From NCBI GenBank assembly GCA_017792405.1, contig CP051231.1, positions 1,032,011 to 1,096,010 on the forward strand: a stretch of 64,000 nucleotides of DNA, in the 5' to 3' direction. A model generated the notes under the pieces. It had not been told where the DNA came from, did no database searches, and was given only the letters and a program-made list of their open reading frames with translations. The stretch comes from Oceanicola sp. (GTDB taxonomy: Bacteria > Pseudomonadota > Alphaproteobacteria > Rhodobacterales > Rhodobacteraceae). Positions 43,578-51,735 of the stretch are shown here, one piece after another (the first letter of the stretch is position 1; the number at the start of each line of letters is the position of its first letter). Made by a program: the position numbers and the translations under genes.

Positions 43578-44858
43578 ATGGTACGGGTGATCGCGAGCAC
43601 ATGGGCGCTGCTTTTGGGCGTCATGCTGCTGATGGTGGGCAACGGGGTGCAGGGCACGCTGCTGGGTATCCGTGGCTCGCTGGAGGGATTCTCGACACTA
43701 CAGATGTCATTCGTGATGTCGGCTTATTTCGTGGGCTTCCTCGGCGGCTCGCGGATGGCGCCGGAGATGATCCGGCGGGTCGGGCATGTGCGGGTGTTCG
43801 CGGCGCTGGGCTCCTTCATCAGCGCGGTGCTGATCCTTTACCCGACGGTGGCCAACCCTTGGGCCTGGATGGTGGGGCGCGTGGTGATCGGCTTCTGTTT
43901 CTCCGGGGTCTATGTGACCGCGGAGAGCTGGCTGAACAACTCGGTCTCAAACGACATCCGGGGCAAGGCGCTCTCGCTCTACATGATCGTGCAGATGGTG
44001 GGCATCGTGGCGGCGCAGTTCCTGCTGATGGCGGGCGACCCGACCGGGTTTGTGCTTTTCGTCATTCCGAGCGTGCTGGTTTCGATCTCCTTTGCGCCGA
44101 TCCTGCTGAACGTGCAGCCCACGCCTGCGTTTGACACCACCAAGCCGCTGAGCCTGATCGCGCTTTACCACGTGTCGCCGCTGGGGATGGTGGGCGCCTT
44201 CCTGCTGGGCGGGGTCTATGCGGCGATGTTCGGCATGTCGGCGGTCTTTGCCACCCAGGCCGGGTTCACCGTGGCGGAGACCTCGTTTTTCGTGGCCTCG
44301 ATCTACGTGGGCGGGCTGCTCATGCAATACCCCATCGGCTGGATCAGTGACCGGATGGACCGTCGCCTGCTGATCGCGCTTCTGGGCATCGGCGGGGCCG
44401 TGGCCGGGGCCTTTGGCCTGCTCTTCGGCGGCTCTTTCGTGGCGGTGCTGATCGCGGGCTTCTGCATTGGCGGCATGTCGAACCCGCTCTATGCGCTGAT
44501 CATCGCCTATACCAACGACTTCCTCGAGGTCGAAGACATGGCCGCCGCCTCGGGCGGGCTGATCTTCATCAACGGGGTGGGGGCGATCGCGGGGCCGATC
44601 GTGACCGGTTGGTTCATGGGGCTGGTCGGGCCGCTCGGGTTTTTCGTGTACATCGCCTTCCTGATGGCGGCGGTGGCCTGCTACGCCTTCTGGCGGATGA
44701 CGCGGCGGCCTTCGGTTTCGGTCGAGGACACCGGCCATTATGCGCCGGTTCTGCCCTCGGCCACGGCGGTGGCCGTGGACATGGCGCAGGAGGTCTTCGT
44801 GGAGGGGCTGGAAGAGGGCCAGGCCGAAGAGGCGGCGGCCCAGCCCTCGGCGCAGTGA
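43578..44858 (+). CDS. MFS transporter (YcaD-like)
   Basis: A 426-residue transporter with 12 predicted helices. The loop between helices 2 and 3 reads GGSRMAPEMIRRVGHVRVF, and helices 4-5 contain GFCFSGVYVTAESWLN, characteristic of the YcaD/YfkF-like MFS group. The counterpart in the second half is ISDRMDRRLL. The last about 40 residues are an acidic tail. The substrate is unknown. An AGGAAGG ribosome site precedes the ATG. Confidence 0.88.
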   Translation: MVRVIASTWALLLGVMLLMVGNGVQGTLLGIRGSLEGFSTLQMSFVMSAYFVGFLGGSRMAPEMIRRVGHVRVFAALGSFISAVLILYPTVANPWAWMVGRVVIGFCFSGVYVTAESWLNNSVSNDIRGKALSLYMIVQMVGIVAAQFLLMAGDPTGFVLFVIPSVLVSISFAPILLNVQPTPAFDTTKPLSLIALYHVSPLGMVGAFLLGGVYAAMFGMSAVFATQAGFTVAETSFFVASIYVGGLLMQYPIGWISDRMDRRLLIALLGIGGAVAGAFGLLFGGSFVAVLIAGFCIGGMSNPLYALIIAYTNDFLEVEDMAAASGGLIFINGVGAIAGPIVTGWFMGLVGPLGFFVYIAFLMAAVACYAFWRMTRRPSVSVEDTGHYAPVLPSATAVAVDMAQEVFVEGLEEGQAEEAAAQPSAQ

Positions 44859-44948
44859 CGGTGGCCGTGCTGGGGCCTGTGCTCAGACCTGTGCTTTGAG
44901 TTGTGCGCCCCGCCTGCGCGTGCAAGGCTGGGCGCAGGAGGAGTGTGC

Positions 44949-45542
44949 ATGGTCGGACCGGAGGAGATTTGCCGGTTCTGGATCGACGAGATCGGTCCGG
45001 ACGGCTGGTACTTGCAGGATGACGCGCTCGATGCGCGCATCCGGGCGGGGTTTCAGGAGAGTTGGGAGGCGATTGCCGCCGGCGCGCGGCCCGATTGGGG
45101 CTGGACCGCCCGCGAGGTGCTGGCGCGGATCATCCTGACCGACCAGTTCCCGCGCAATATGTTCCGCGGCGATGCCCGCAGTTTCGAGACCGACGGGCTG
45201 GCGCGCGAATGGGCCAAATGGGCGGTGGCCGAGGGGCGCGATGACCGCGTGCCGGAGCCGGAGAAGCAGTTTTTCTACCTGCCGATGATGCATTCGGAGG
45301 TGTTGGCCGATCAGGATGCCGCCGTGCGGCTCTTTTTGGTGCGAATGCCGGGCGACAACCTGCGCCATGCCCGCGCCCACAGGCAGGTGATCCGGGATTT
45401 CGGGCGGTTTCCCTATCGCAACGCGGCGCTCGGGCGGGCTTCGAGCGCAGCGGAGGAGGCCTATCTGGAGGCCGGGGGCTACCGCTGGTCGATCAACCAT
45501 GTCGATGACGCGAGCGCCGACAGTTGGTTTTCGGCCGGGTAA
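44949..45542 (+). CDS. DUF924 family protein
   Basis: A 197-residue all-alpha protein of DUF924 (TPR-like). It shows FWIDEIGPDGWYLQDDALDARIRAGF near the start, ILTDQFPRNMFRGD and FFYLPMMHSEVLADQD in the middle, and RDFGRFPYRNAALGR near the end, all hallmark stretches of the family. The function is not known. AGGAGG lies upstream of the ATG. Confidence 0.88.
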   Translation: MVGPEEICRFWIDEIGPDGWYLQDDALDARIRAGFQESWEAIAAGARPDWGWTAREVLARIILTDQFPRNMFRGDARSFETDGLAREWAKWAVAEGRDDRVPEPEKQFFYLPMMHSEVLADQDAAVRLFLVRMPGDNLRHARAHRQVIRDFGRFPYRNAALGRASSAAEEAYLEAGGYRWSINHVDDASADSWFSAG

Positions 45543-45688
45543 GGTGAGCAGAATGCTGGGCTTTTCCCTGCCATGTGGCAACCGCATGGCGGGATTTCGG
45601 GCGCGGGCCGGGGTGCCGGGCCGCTGGGGCTTTCGCAGGTTGCCGAAAATAGTTTAACACTAAACCAGTTTTGAAACGGGAGAGAATC

Positions 45689-47083
45689 ATGGCCTCGCAG
45701 AACTACGACCTGATCGTCATCGGTGCCGGTCCGGGCGGCTACGTGGCCGCGATCCGCGCCGCGCAGCTCGGGCTGAACGTGGTTTGCATCGAGCGGGAGA
45801 ACCTCGGCGGCATCTGCCTGAACTGGGGCTGTATCCCGACCAAGGCGCTGCTGCGCTCGTCGGAGGTGTTTCACCTGATGCACCGGGCCAAGGATTTCGG
45901 GCTTTCGGTCGAGAAGGCCGATTATGACCTCGACGCGGTGGTGAAGCGCTCGCGCGGGGTGGCCGCGCAGATGGAAGGCGGGATCAAGCACCTGTTCAAG
46001 AAGAACAAGGTCGCCTCGATCATGGGCGAGGCCAAGATCACCGGGAAGGGCAAGGTTTCGGTCAAGACCGAGAAGGGTACCGAGGAGCTGACGGCGAAGA
46101 ACATCGTTGTGGCGACCGGCGCGCGGGCGCGGGAACTGCCGGGGCTGGAGGCTGATGGCGACTTGGTCTGGACCTACCGCCATGCGCTCACCCCGAAGCG
46201 GATGCCGAAGAAGCTGCTCGTGATCGGCTCTGGCGCCATCGGGATCGAATTTGCGAGCTTCTACAACACCTTGGGCGCCGATACGACCGTGGTTGAGGTG
46301 ATGGACCGGGTGCTGCCGGTGGAGGACAAGGACATCAGCGCCTTCGCCAAGAAGCAGTTCGAGAAGCAGGGCATGAAGATCATGGAGAAGGCCATGGTCA
46401 AGCAACTCGACCGCGCCAAGGGCAAGGTGACGGCCCATATCGAAGTGGGCGGTAAGGTGGAGAAGATGGAATTCGACACCGTGATCTCCGCCGTGGGGAT
46501 CGTCGGCAACGTCGAAGGGCTGGGCCTCGAGGAACTGGGCGTGAAGATCGACCGGACCCATGTGGTGACGGACGAGTATTGCGCCACCGGGGTCGAGGGC
46601 GTGTACGCGATTGGCGATATCGCCGGGGCCCCATGGCTGGCGCATAAGGCGTCGCACGAGGGTGTCATGGTGGCCGAGAAGATCGCGGGCCAGCATGTGC
46701 ATCCGATCAAGCCGGGGTCGATTGCCGGCTGCACCTACTGCCATCCGCAGGTGGCGAGCGTCGGCATGACCGAGGCGAAGGCCAAGGAGGCAGGCTACGA
46801 GCTGAAGGTCGGCAAGTTCCCCTTCATCGGCAACGGCAAGGCGGTGGCCTTGGGCGAGCCGGAAGGCATGGTGAAGACGGTTTTCGACGCGAAGACCGGC
46901 GAGCTTCTGGGCGCGCATATGGTGGGCGCCGAGGTGACCGAACTGATCCAGGGTTACGTGGTGGGGCGGCAGCTGGAGACCACCGAGGAGGATCTGATGC
47001 ACACGGTCTTCCCGCATCCGACCTTGAGCGAGATGATGCATGAGTCCGTGCTGGAGGCTTACGGGCGGGCGATACATATCTAG
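45689..47083 (+). CDS. lpd: dihydrolipoyl dehydrogenase (E3)
   Basis: A 464-residue FAD flavoenzyme reoxidising dihydrolipoamide in 2-oxoacid dehydrogenase complexes. It has the N-terminal FAD motif GAGPGG, the redox-active disulfide in GGICLNWGCIPTKALL, an NAD motif GSGAIGIEFASFY, and the C-terminal HPTLSEMMHES with the active-site His-Glu pair. GGGAGAG precedes the ATG at 45689. E1 and E2 genes are not in the window. A hairpin and then a strong terminator follow. Confidence 0.95.
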   Translation: MASQNYDLIVIGAGPGGYVAAIRAAQLGLNVVCIERENLGGICLNWGCIPTKALLRSSEVFHLMHRAKDFGLSVEKADYDLDAVVKRSRGVAAQMEGGIKHLFKKNKVASIMGEAKITGKGKVSVKTEKGTEELTAKNIVVATGARARELPGLEADGDLVWTYRHALTPKRMPKKLLVIGSGAIGIEFASFYNTLGADTTVVEVMDRVLPVEDKDISAFAKKQFEKQGMKIMEKAMVKQLDRAKGKVTAHIEVGGKVEKMEFDTVISAVGIVGNVEGLGLEELGVKIDRTHVVTDEYCATGVEGVYAIGDIAGAPWLAHKASHEGVMVAEKIAGQHVHPIKPGSIAGCTYCHPQVASVGMTEAKAKEAGYELKVGKFPFIGNGKAVALGEPEGMVKTVFDAKTGELLGAHMVGAEVTELIQGYVVGRQLETTEEDLMHTVFPHPTLSEMMHESVLEAYGRAIHI

Positions 47084-47109
47084 TTTGAAACGCCAGAAGC
47101 GTTTCAAAC
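47083..47109 (+). terminator. Hairpin overlapping the lpd stop codon
   Basis: GTTTGAAACGC at 47083-47093 and GCGTTTCAAAC at 47099-47109 form a perfect 11-bp stem with loop CAGAA. The first base is the last base of the stop codon. With no T run it looks more like a 3'-end protecting hairpin, since a true terminator follows. Confidence 0.5.
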
Positions 47110-47166
47110 AGTGGGCGGCAGTGGATCGCGCAGCGATCTGCGAGAGCCCACACCGTTGAAGATTGG

Positions 47167-47194
47167 GGGCGCCCTCCGGGGCGCCCTTTTCTTT
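47167..47194 (+). terminator. Rho-independent terminator after lpd
   Basis: GGGCGCCC at 47167-47174, loop TCCG, GGGCGCCC at 47179-47186, then TTTTCTTT. It uses the same stem sequence as the bactofilin terminator. Confidence 0.8.
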
Positions 47195-47518
47195 GAGGTG
47201 CGGCCGGGCATGGCACAGCTCCCGCCCACCCACCCCGCTGCGCCATGCCCGGCCTGCTCTGGGTGGATAGGTGGGCGATCAGCTCCGGGTTCACCAAAGC
47301 AGGAGCTGCTTGCGGGGCCATCCATCACCTGACCCCGGCGTGGCCGACGGGCCGTCTCGCATCAACAGGAATAGCCGTATCCCCGCAAGCGGGGCCCCTC
47401 GGCGATTCCTGTTGACCCGAGCCAGCCCGCCGCCCCTTGGGGTGTCAGGCGATCCCGACTCCGCAGATGCTACGCATCCGCTCTGTCGTTTATAGGTGGC
47501 TCCGAAGCAGGATCTGCG
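47195..47518 (+). repeat. Structured intergenic repeat R1, copy 2
   Basis: The second copy of the element at 15638-16015. The outer stem pairs 47202-47216 with 47240-47254 (14 of 15 pairs), the second stem pairs 47362-47372 with 47405-47415 perfectly, and the GATGC/GCATC hairpin lies at about 47465-47477. It lacks the about 60-base internal insertion of copy 1. It begins directly after the lpd terminator and ends about 110 bp before the thiolase start. Confidence 0.8.
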
Positions 47519-47520
47519 GT

Positions 47521-47563
47521 TTGGTTACGGAAATTGAAGTGATTGCGATATTTGGTAACGTAT
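47521..47563 (+). promoter_or_regulatory. Promoter/operator region of the paa operon
   Basis: An AT-rich patch in otherwise GC-rich DNA. TTGGTTACG at 47521-47529 and TTGGTAACG at 47552-47560 are direct repeats 31 bp apart (about three helical turns). TTGAAG at 47534-47539 and TAACGT at 47556-47561 with 16 bp between could be -35/-10. A PaaR-like repressor is the obvious candidate ligand, by inference only. Confidence 0.35.
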
Positions 47564-47626
47564 TGCTTGCGTCGAATCCCTCTGAGGCGTAGATTTGCGG
47601 TCAAGCGAGCAGGGAGGAGCAAGCCA

Positions 47627-48835
47627 ATGGCCGGAGAGGCTTTCATTTGTGACGGGGTGCGCACGGCGATTGGACGCTATGGCGGAGCGCTGTCACAGGT
47701 CAGGGCGGATGATCTGGCCGCGGTGCCGATCCGGGCGCTGATGGCGCGGAACGCCGGGCTCGATGCGGCGGCAATCGACGATGTGATCTATGGCTGCGCC
47801 AACCAGGCGGGGGAAGACAACCGCAACGTCGCGCGGATGGCCTTGCTGCTGGCGGGGCTGCCGGAGACCGTGCCGGGGGCGACGATCAACCGGCTCTGCG
47901 CGTCCGGCATGGATGCAATTGGCACCGTGTCCCGCGCGATCAAGGCGGGGGATTATGACCTTGCGATTGCGGGCGGCGTGGAGAGCATGAGCCGTGCGCC
48001 GTTTGTGATGGGCAAGGCGACGAGCGCCTTTTCACGCGCTGCGGAGGTGTATGACACCACCATTGGCTGGCGCTTCGTGAACAAGGCGATGAAGGCGGCT
48101 TACGGCGTGGATTCCATGCCCGAGACCGCCGACAACGTGGCGGCTGATTGGGGGGTATCCCGCGAGGATCAGGATGCCTTTGCTGCGCGGTCCCAGGCTC
48201 GCTGGGCCGGGGCGGATGCGGCTGGGGTGTTTGCCGAGGAGATCGTTCCGGTGGAGATCCCGCAGCGGAAGGGTGATCCGGTTGTTGTGACGCAGGACGA
48301 GCATCCGCGGCCCGGCACCACGGCGGAGCAGCTGGGGCGCTTGCGCGGTGTGAATGGGCCGGAACTCACGGTGACGGCGGGCAATGCCTCGGGCGTCAAC
48401 GATGGGGCGGCGGCGCTGCTGGTGGCGAGCGAGGGCGCGGCGCATGTGCATGGGCTGAGGCCGCTGGCGCGGATCGTGACGATGCAATCGGCGGGCGTGG
48501 CGCCGCGCGTCATGGGCGTTGGTCCGGTGCCGGCGGTCCGCAAGGCTCTGGCGAAGGCCGGGCTGACCATCGAGCAGATGGACGTGATCGAGCTGAACGA
48601 GGCCTTTGCCGCGCAGGGCATCGCGGTGCTGCGCGATCTCGGCGTGGCGGAGGATGCGGCCCATGTGAATCCCAATGGCGGGGCAATCGCGATTGGCCAC
48701 CCGCTCGGTATGTCTGGCGCGCGGATCGTGCTGACGGCGGCGCGGGAGCTTCAGCGGCGCGGCGGGAAATATGCACTCTGCACCATGTGCGTGGGCGTGG
48801 GGCAGGGGGTTGCACTCATCATCGAAAGGGTCTGA
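47627..48835 (+). CDS. paaJ: acetyl-CoA acyltransferase, 3-oxoadipyl-CoA thiolase type
   Basis: A 402-residue thiolase. The nucleophilic cysteine lies in NRLCASGMDA, the catalytic histidine in GGAIAIGHPLGMSGARI, and the second cysteine in CTMCVGVGQG. As first gene of the paa operon it most likely performs the thiolytic steps that release acetyl-CoA from 3-oxo-5,6-dehydrosuberyl-CoA and 3-oxoadipyl-CoA; sequence alone would also allow pcaF. GGGAGGA precedes the ATG at 47627. Confidence 0.88.
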   Translation: MAGEAFICDGVRTAIGRYGGALSQVRADDLAAVPIRALMARNAGLDAAAIDDVIYGCANQAGEDNRNVARMALLLAGLPETVPGATINRLCASGMDAIGTVSRAIKAGDYDLAIAGGVESMSRAPFVMGKATSAFSRAAEVYDTTIGWRFVNKAMKAAYGVDSMPETADNVAADWGVSREDQDAFAARSQARWAGADAAGVFAEEIVPVEIPQRKGDPVVVTQDEHPRPGTTAEQLGRLRGVNGPELTVTAGNASGVNDGAAALLVASEGAAHVHGLRPLARIVTMQSAGVAPRVMGVGPVPAVRKALAKAGLTIEQMDVIELNEAFAAQGIAVLRDLGVAEDAAHVNPNGGAIAIGHPLGMSGARIVLTAARELQRRGGKYALCTMCVGVGQGVALIIERV

Positions 48836-48838
48836 GCC

Positions 48839-49825
48839 ATGTATGCACAGATGATCAAATCCGAGGGCGGCAAGAGCCGCGAGGAGATGTCGCCCGAGGA
48901 GGCGGCGTTTCAGGATCGGATCGACGCGGGTGAGACCATCGAGCCGCAGGACTGGATGCCGGAGGGGTACCGCAAAACGCTCATTCGCCAGATCGGGCAG
49001 CATGCGCATAGCGAGATCGTGGGGCAGCTGCCGGAGGGCAACTGGGTCACCCGGGCGCCGACGCTGGAGCGCAAGGCGATTTTGCTCGCCAAGGTGCAGG
49101 ATGAGGCGGGGCATGGGCTTTACTTGTATTGCGCGGCGGAGACGCTGGGGATTTCGCGCGACGATATGACGGAGCAGCTCCTTTCGGGGCGGATGAAGTA
49201 TTCGTCGATCTTCAATTATCCGACGCTGAGCTGGGCCGATATCGGCGCGGTGGGCTGGCTGGTGGATGGCGCGGCGATCATGAACCAGGTGCCGTTGCAG
49301 CGGACGAGTTACGGGCCGTACTCCCGCGCGATGATCCGGATTTGCAAGGAGGAGAGTTTCCACCAGCGGCAAGGCTTCGACATCATGATGAAGATGGCGA
49401 AAGGGACGGAGGCGCAGCGGCGGATGGCGCAGGATGCGCTGGACCGGTTCTGGTATCCGTCGCTGATGATGTTCGGGCCGAGCGATGCGGAATCGGTCCA
49501 TTCGGCGCAGAACATGGCGTGGCGGATCAAGATCAACGGCAATGACGAGCTGCGGCAGAAGTTTGTGGACCAGACGGTGCCGCAGGCGGAGTTCCTCGGG
49601 CTGAAGGTGCCGGATGAGCACCTGAAGTGGAACGAGGAGAAGGGCGGCTACGACTTTTCGGAGCCGGATTGGGAGGAGTTCTTTGCCGTGCTTAAGGGCG
49701 CGGGGCCGGAGAGTGCCGAGCGGATGAAGGCGCGGCGCGATGCCTGGGATGACGGCCAGTGGGTGCGCGATGCGATGACCGCCCATGCCGAGAAGAAGTC
49801 GGCGCGGCGGGAGGCGGCGGAGTGA
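48839..49825 (+). CDS. paaA: 1,2-phenylacetyl-CoA epoxidase, catalytic subunit A
   Basis: A 328-residue di-iron monooxygenase subunit that epoxidises the ring of phenylacetyl-CoA. Iron-binding helices are seen in [16 protein letters not shown] and [28 protein letters not shown] is a conserved family stretch. It starts 3 nt after the thiolase stop and ends in a GTGA overlap with a VOC gene, not with paaB as is usual. Confidence 0.95.
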   Translation: MYAQMIKSEGGKSREEMSPEEAAFQDRIDAGETIEPQDWMPEGYRKTLIRQIGQHAHSEIVGQLPEGNWVTRAPTLERKAILLAKVQDEAGHGLYLYCAAETLGISRDDMTEQLLSGRMKYSSIFNYPTLSWADIGAVGWLVDGAAIMNQVPLQRTSYGPYSRAMIRICKEESFHQRQGFDIMMKMAKGTEAQRRMAQDALDRFWYPSLMMFGPSDAESVHSAQNMAWRIKINGNDELRQKFVDQTVPQAEFLGLKVPDEHLKWNEEKGGYDFSEPDWEEFFAVLKGAGPESAERMKARRDAWDDGQWVRDAMTAHAEKKSARREAAE

Positions 49826-50193
49826 GCCTTGAGCGCGCCATGCCGGTCTTGCAGGTGCGGGACGTTGCCCTGTCTGCCGCGTTTTACGAGCGGATGGGGT
49901 TCGAGGCCAAGATCTGGGGCGACCCGCCGGGCTTTGCGATTTGCCGCCGGGGCGGGGTGACGCTGGCGCTGGACCGGGCGGGGGATGGCACGGTGCCGCT
50001 GAACCAGTGGTGGGCGGCCTATGTCTACACCGCCGATGTGGAGGCGCTCAGGGCCGAGTTCGTGGCGGCGGGGCTGGAGCCGACGGAAATGCACCACCCC
50101 GAGCACTATGGGTGCGACGACTTTGACGTGGTGGACCCGGACGGCCACCGGATTGCCTTTGGGCAGGGCCGGGGCGGGACGTTCGGGCTGTGA
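49822..50193 (+). CDS. VOC superfamily protein inserted in the paa operon
   Basis: A 123-residue glyoxalase/bleomycin-resistance-like protein: [22 protein letters not shown] at the start, [18 protein letters not shown] at the end. The GTG start at 49822 overlaps the paaA stop (GTGA); the ATG at 49840 is an alternative. Its position between paaA and paaB in one tightly spaced operon suggests a role with aromatic or CoA intermediates or in tolerance to them, but no substrate is implied by sequence. Confidence 0.82.
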   Translation: MSLERAMPVLQVRDVALSAAFYERMGFEAKIWGDPPGFAICRRGGVTLALDRAGDGTVPLNQWWAAYVYTADVEALRAEFVAAGLEPTEMHHPEHYGCDDFDVVDPDGHRIAFGQGRGGTFGL

Positions 50194-50206
50194 GGAGGAG
50201 AGTGCG

Positions 50207-50491
50207 ATGAGCAGGGAATGGCCGTTGTGGGAGGTGTTCATCCGGGGCAGCCACGGGATGAGCCACCGGCATGTGGGATCGCTGCATGCGGCGGATGCGG
50301 AGCATGCGCTCTTGTCGGCGCGGGATGTGTATACGCGGCGCAACGAGGGGGTTTCGATCTGGGTGGTGCCTTCGGTGCAGATCACCGCGTCGAACCCCGA
50401 TGACAAGGGGCCGTTCTACGAGCCGTCGCAGAGCAAGGTCTACCGGCATCCGAGTTTCTTCGACATCCCCGATGACGTGGGGGCGATGTGA
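50207..50491 (+). CDS. paaB: 1,2-phenylacetyl-CoA epoxidase subunit B
   Basis: A 94-residue small subunit that bridges PaaAC dimers. WPLWEVFIRGSHGMSHRHVGSLHA, the conserved ALLSARDVYTRRNEGVSIWVVP and the C-terminal SKVYRHPSFFDIPDDV identify it clearly. GAGGAGG precedes the ATG. It ends in a TGATG/GTGATG junction with paaC. Confidence 0.95.
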   Translation: MSREWPLWEVFIRGSHGMSHRHVGSLHAADAEHALLSARDVYTRRNEGVSIWVVPSVQITASNPDDKGPFYEPSQSKVYRHPSFFDIPDDVGAM

Positions 50492-51252
50492 TGCTGGATG
50501 GCGGGATGGACCCGGTCGGCGCGCTGGCGCTGCGGATGGGGGACAATGCGCTGATCCTCGGGCATCGGGTGTCGGAGTGGTGCGGCCATGCGCCAGTGCT
50601 GGAGGAGGATATCGCGCTGGCCAATATCGCGCTCGATCTGATCGGGCAGGCGCAGCTTTGGCTGGGGCTGGCGGGGGAGGTTGACGGGCGCAGTGCCGAT
50701 GAGCTGGCGTTCTTGCGCGATACCTGGGACTTCCGCTGCCTGCTGCTGGTGGAGCAGCCGAACGGGGATTTCGGGCGCACGGTGATGCGGCAGTTCCTGT
50801 TTGACGCCTGGCATGTGGAGATGCTGCGGGGGATGTGCGGGTCGTCGGAGCCGCGGGTTTCGGAGATTGCGCAGAAGGCGGTGCGGGAGGTGGAGTATCA
50901 CCTCGAGCGGTCCTCGGCGCAGGTGATTGCGCTGGGCGATGGGACGGAGGAGAGCCACGCACGGATGCAGGCGGCGCTGGAGTGGCTTTGGCCCTGGGCG
51001 GGGGAGGCTTTGGCGGCCGATCCGGTGGATGTGGCGCTGGCGGAGGCGGGGATTGCGCCTGCGGTGGAGGATTTGCGGCCGGGCTGGGAGGCCACGCTGC
51101 GGGCCGTGCTGGGGGAGGCGACGTTGACCATCCCCGAGAGCGATTTTGCCCATCGCGGCGGGAAGGACGGCAAGCGGCATTCGGAGGCGCTGGGGCATTT
51201 GCTGACCCAGATGCAGTGGCTGCAGCGGGCCTATCCGGGGGCGGAGTGGTGA
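50491..51252 (+). CDS. paaC: 1,2-phenylacetyl-CoA epoxidase subunit C
   Basis: A 253-residue structural ferritin-like subunit that pairs with PaaA. GDNALILGHRVSEWCGHAPVLEEDIALANIALDLIGQA is the family start, and FLRDTWDFRCLLLVEQPNGDF and VEYHLERSSAQVIALGDGTEESH follow. The start is either the GTG at 50488 or the ATG at 50491; the ATG overlaps the paaB stop by one base and is preferred. Confidence 0.94.
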   Translation: MLDGGMDPVGALALRMGDNALILGHRVSEWCGHAPVLEEDIALANIALDLIGQAQLWLGLAGEVDGRSADELAFLRDTWDFRCLLLVEQPNGDFGRTVMRQFLFDAWHVEMLRGMCGSSEPRVSEIAQKAVREVEYHLERSSAQVIALGDGTEESHARMQAALEWLWPWAGEALAADPVDVALAEAGIAPAVEDLRPGWEATLRAVLGEATLTIPESDFAHRGGKDGKRHSEALGHLLTQMQWLQRAYPGAEW

Positions 51253-51254
51253 GC

Positions 51255-51722
51255 ATGGCCGAGGTGCGGCTGTCCGAGGCGGAGGTCTGGGAGGTGCTGG
51301 GCGGCGTGCCGGACCCGGAGATTCCGGTGATTTCGCTGGTCGATCTCGGCGTGATCCGGGGCGTGGGTTACGAGGGCGATACGCTGGTTGTTACCGTGGC
51401 GCCGACCTACTCGGGCTGCCCGGCGACGGCGGTGATCAACATGGATATCGACGCGGCCTTGCGGGCGGCGGGGGTGGAACAGTTGGAGCTGCGCCGTCAG
51501 CTCGCGCCGCCGTGGACGACCGACTGGCTGAGTGCCGAGGGGCGGGCGAAGCTGGAGGCCTATGGCATCGCGCCGCCGCAGCCGGCGGGCGGGCCGGAGC
51601 GGTGCCCGCGCTGTGCGAGCAAAAATCTCCAGAAGATCAGCCAGTTCGGCTCGACGCCCTGCAAGGCGCAATGGCGCTGCGGCGACTGCCTCGAACCCTT
51701 CGACTACTTCAAGTGCATCTGA
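51255..51722 (+). CDS. paaD: 1,2-phenylacetyl-CoA epoxidase-associated protein D (MIP18 family)
   Basis: A 155-residue protein thought to help mature the iron-sulfur or di-iron site. The MIP18-like N-terminal domain has VPDPEIPVISLVDLGVIRGV and VAPTYSGCPATAVIN with the conserved cysteine; the C-terminal zinc ribbon has CPRC, CK and CGDC. ATG at 51255 has GGAG 8 nt upstream; the GTG at 51249 overlapping paaC is an alternative. Confidence 0.93.
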   Translation: MAEVRLSEAEVWEVLGGVPDPEIPVISLVDLGVIRGVGYEGDTLVVTVAPTYSGCPATAVINMDIDAALRAAGVEQLELRRQLAPPWTTDWLSAEGRAKLEAYGIAPPQPAGGPERCPRCASKNLQKISQFGSTPCKAQWRCGDCLEPFDYFKCI

Positions 51723-51735
51723 AAGGGCGCGCGAC

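Noticed and set aside
45479..49786. Two minus-strand frames of 584 codons opposite lpd and opposite thiolase/paaA
   Set aside because: Both lie antisense to recognised enzymes and show only His/Arg/Leu-rich shadow sequence.
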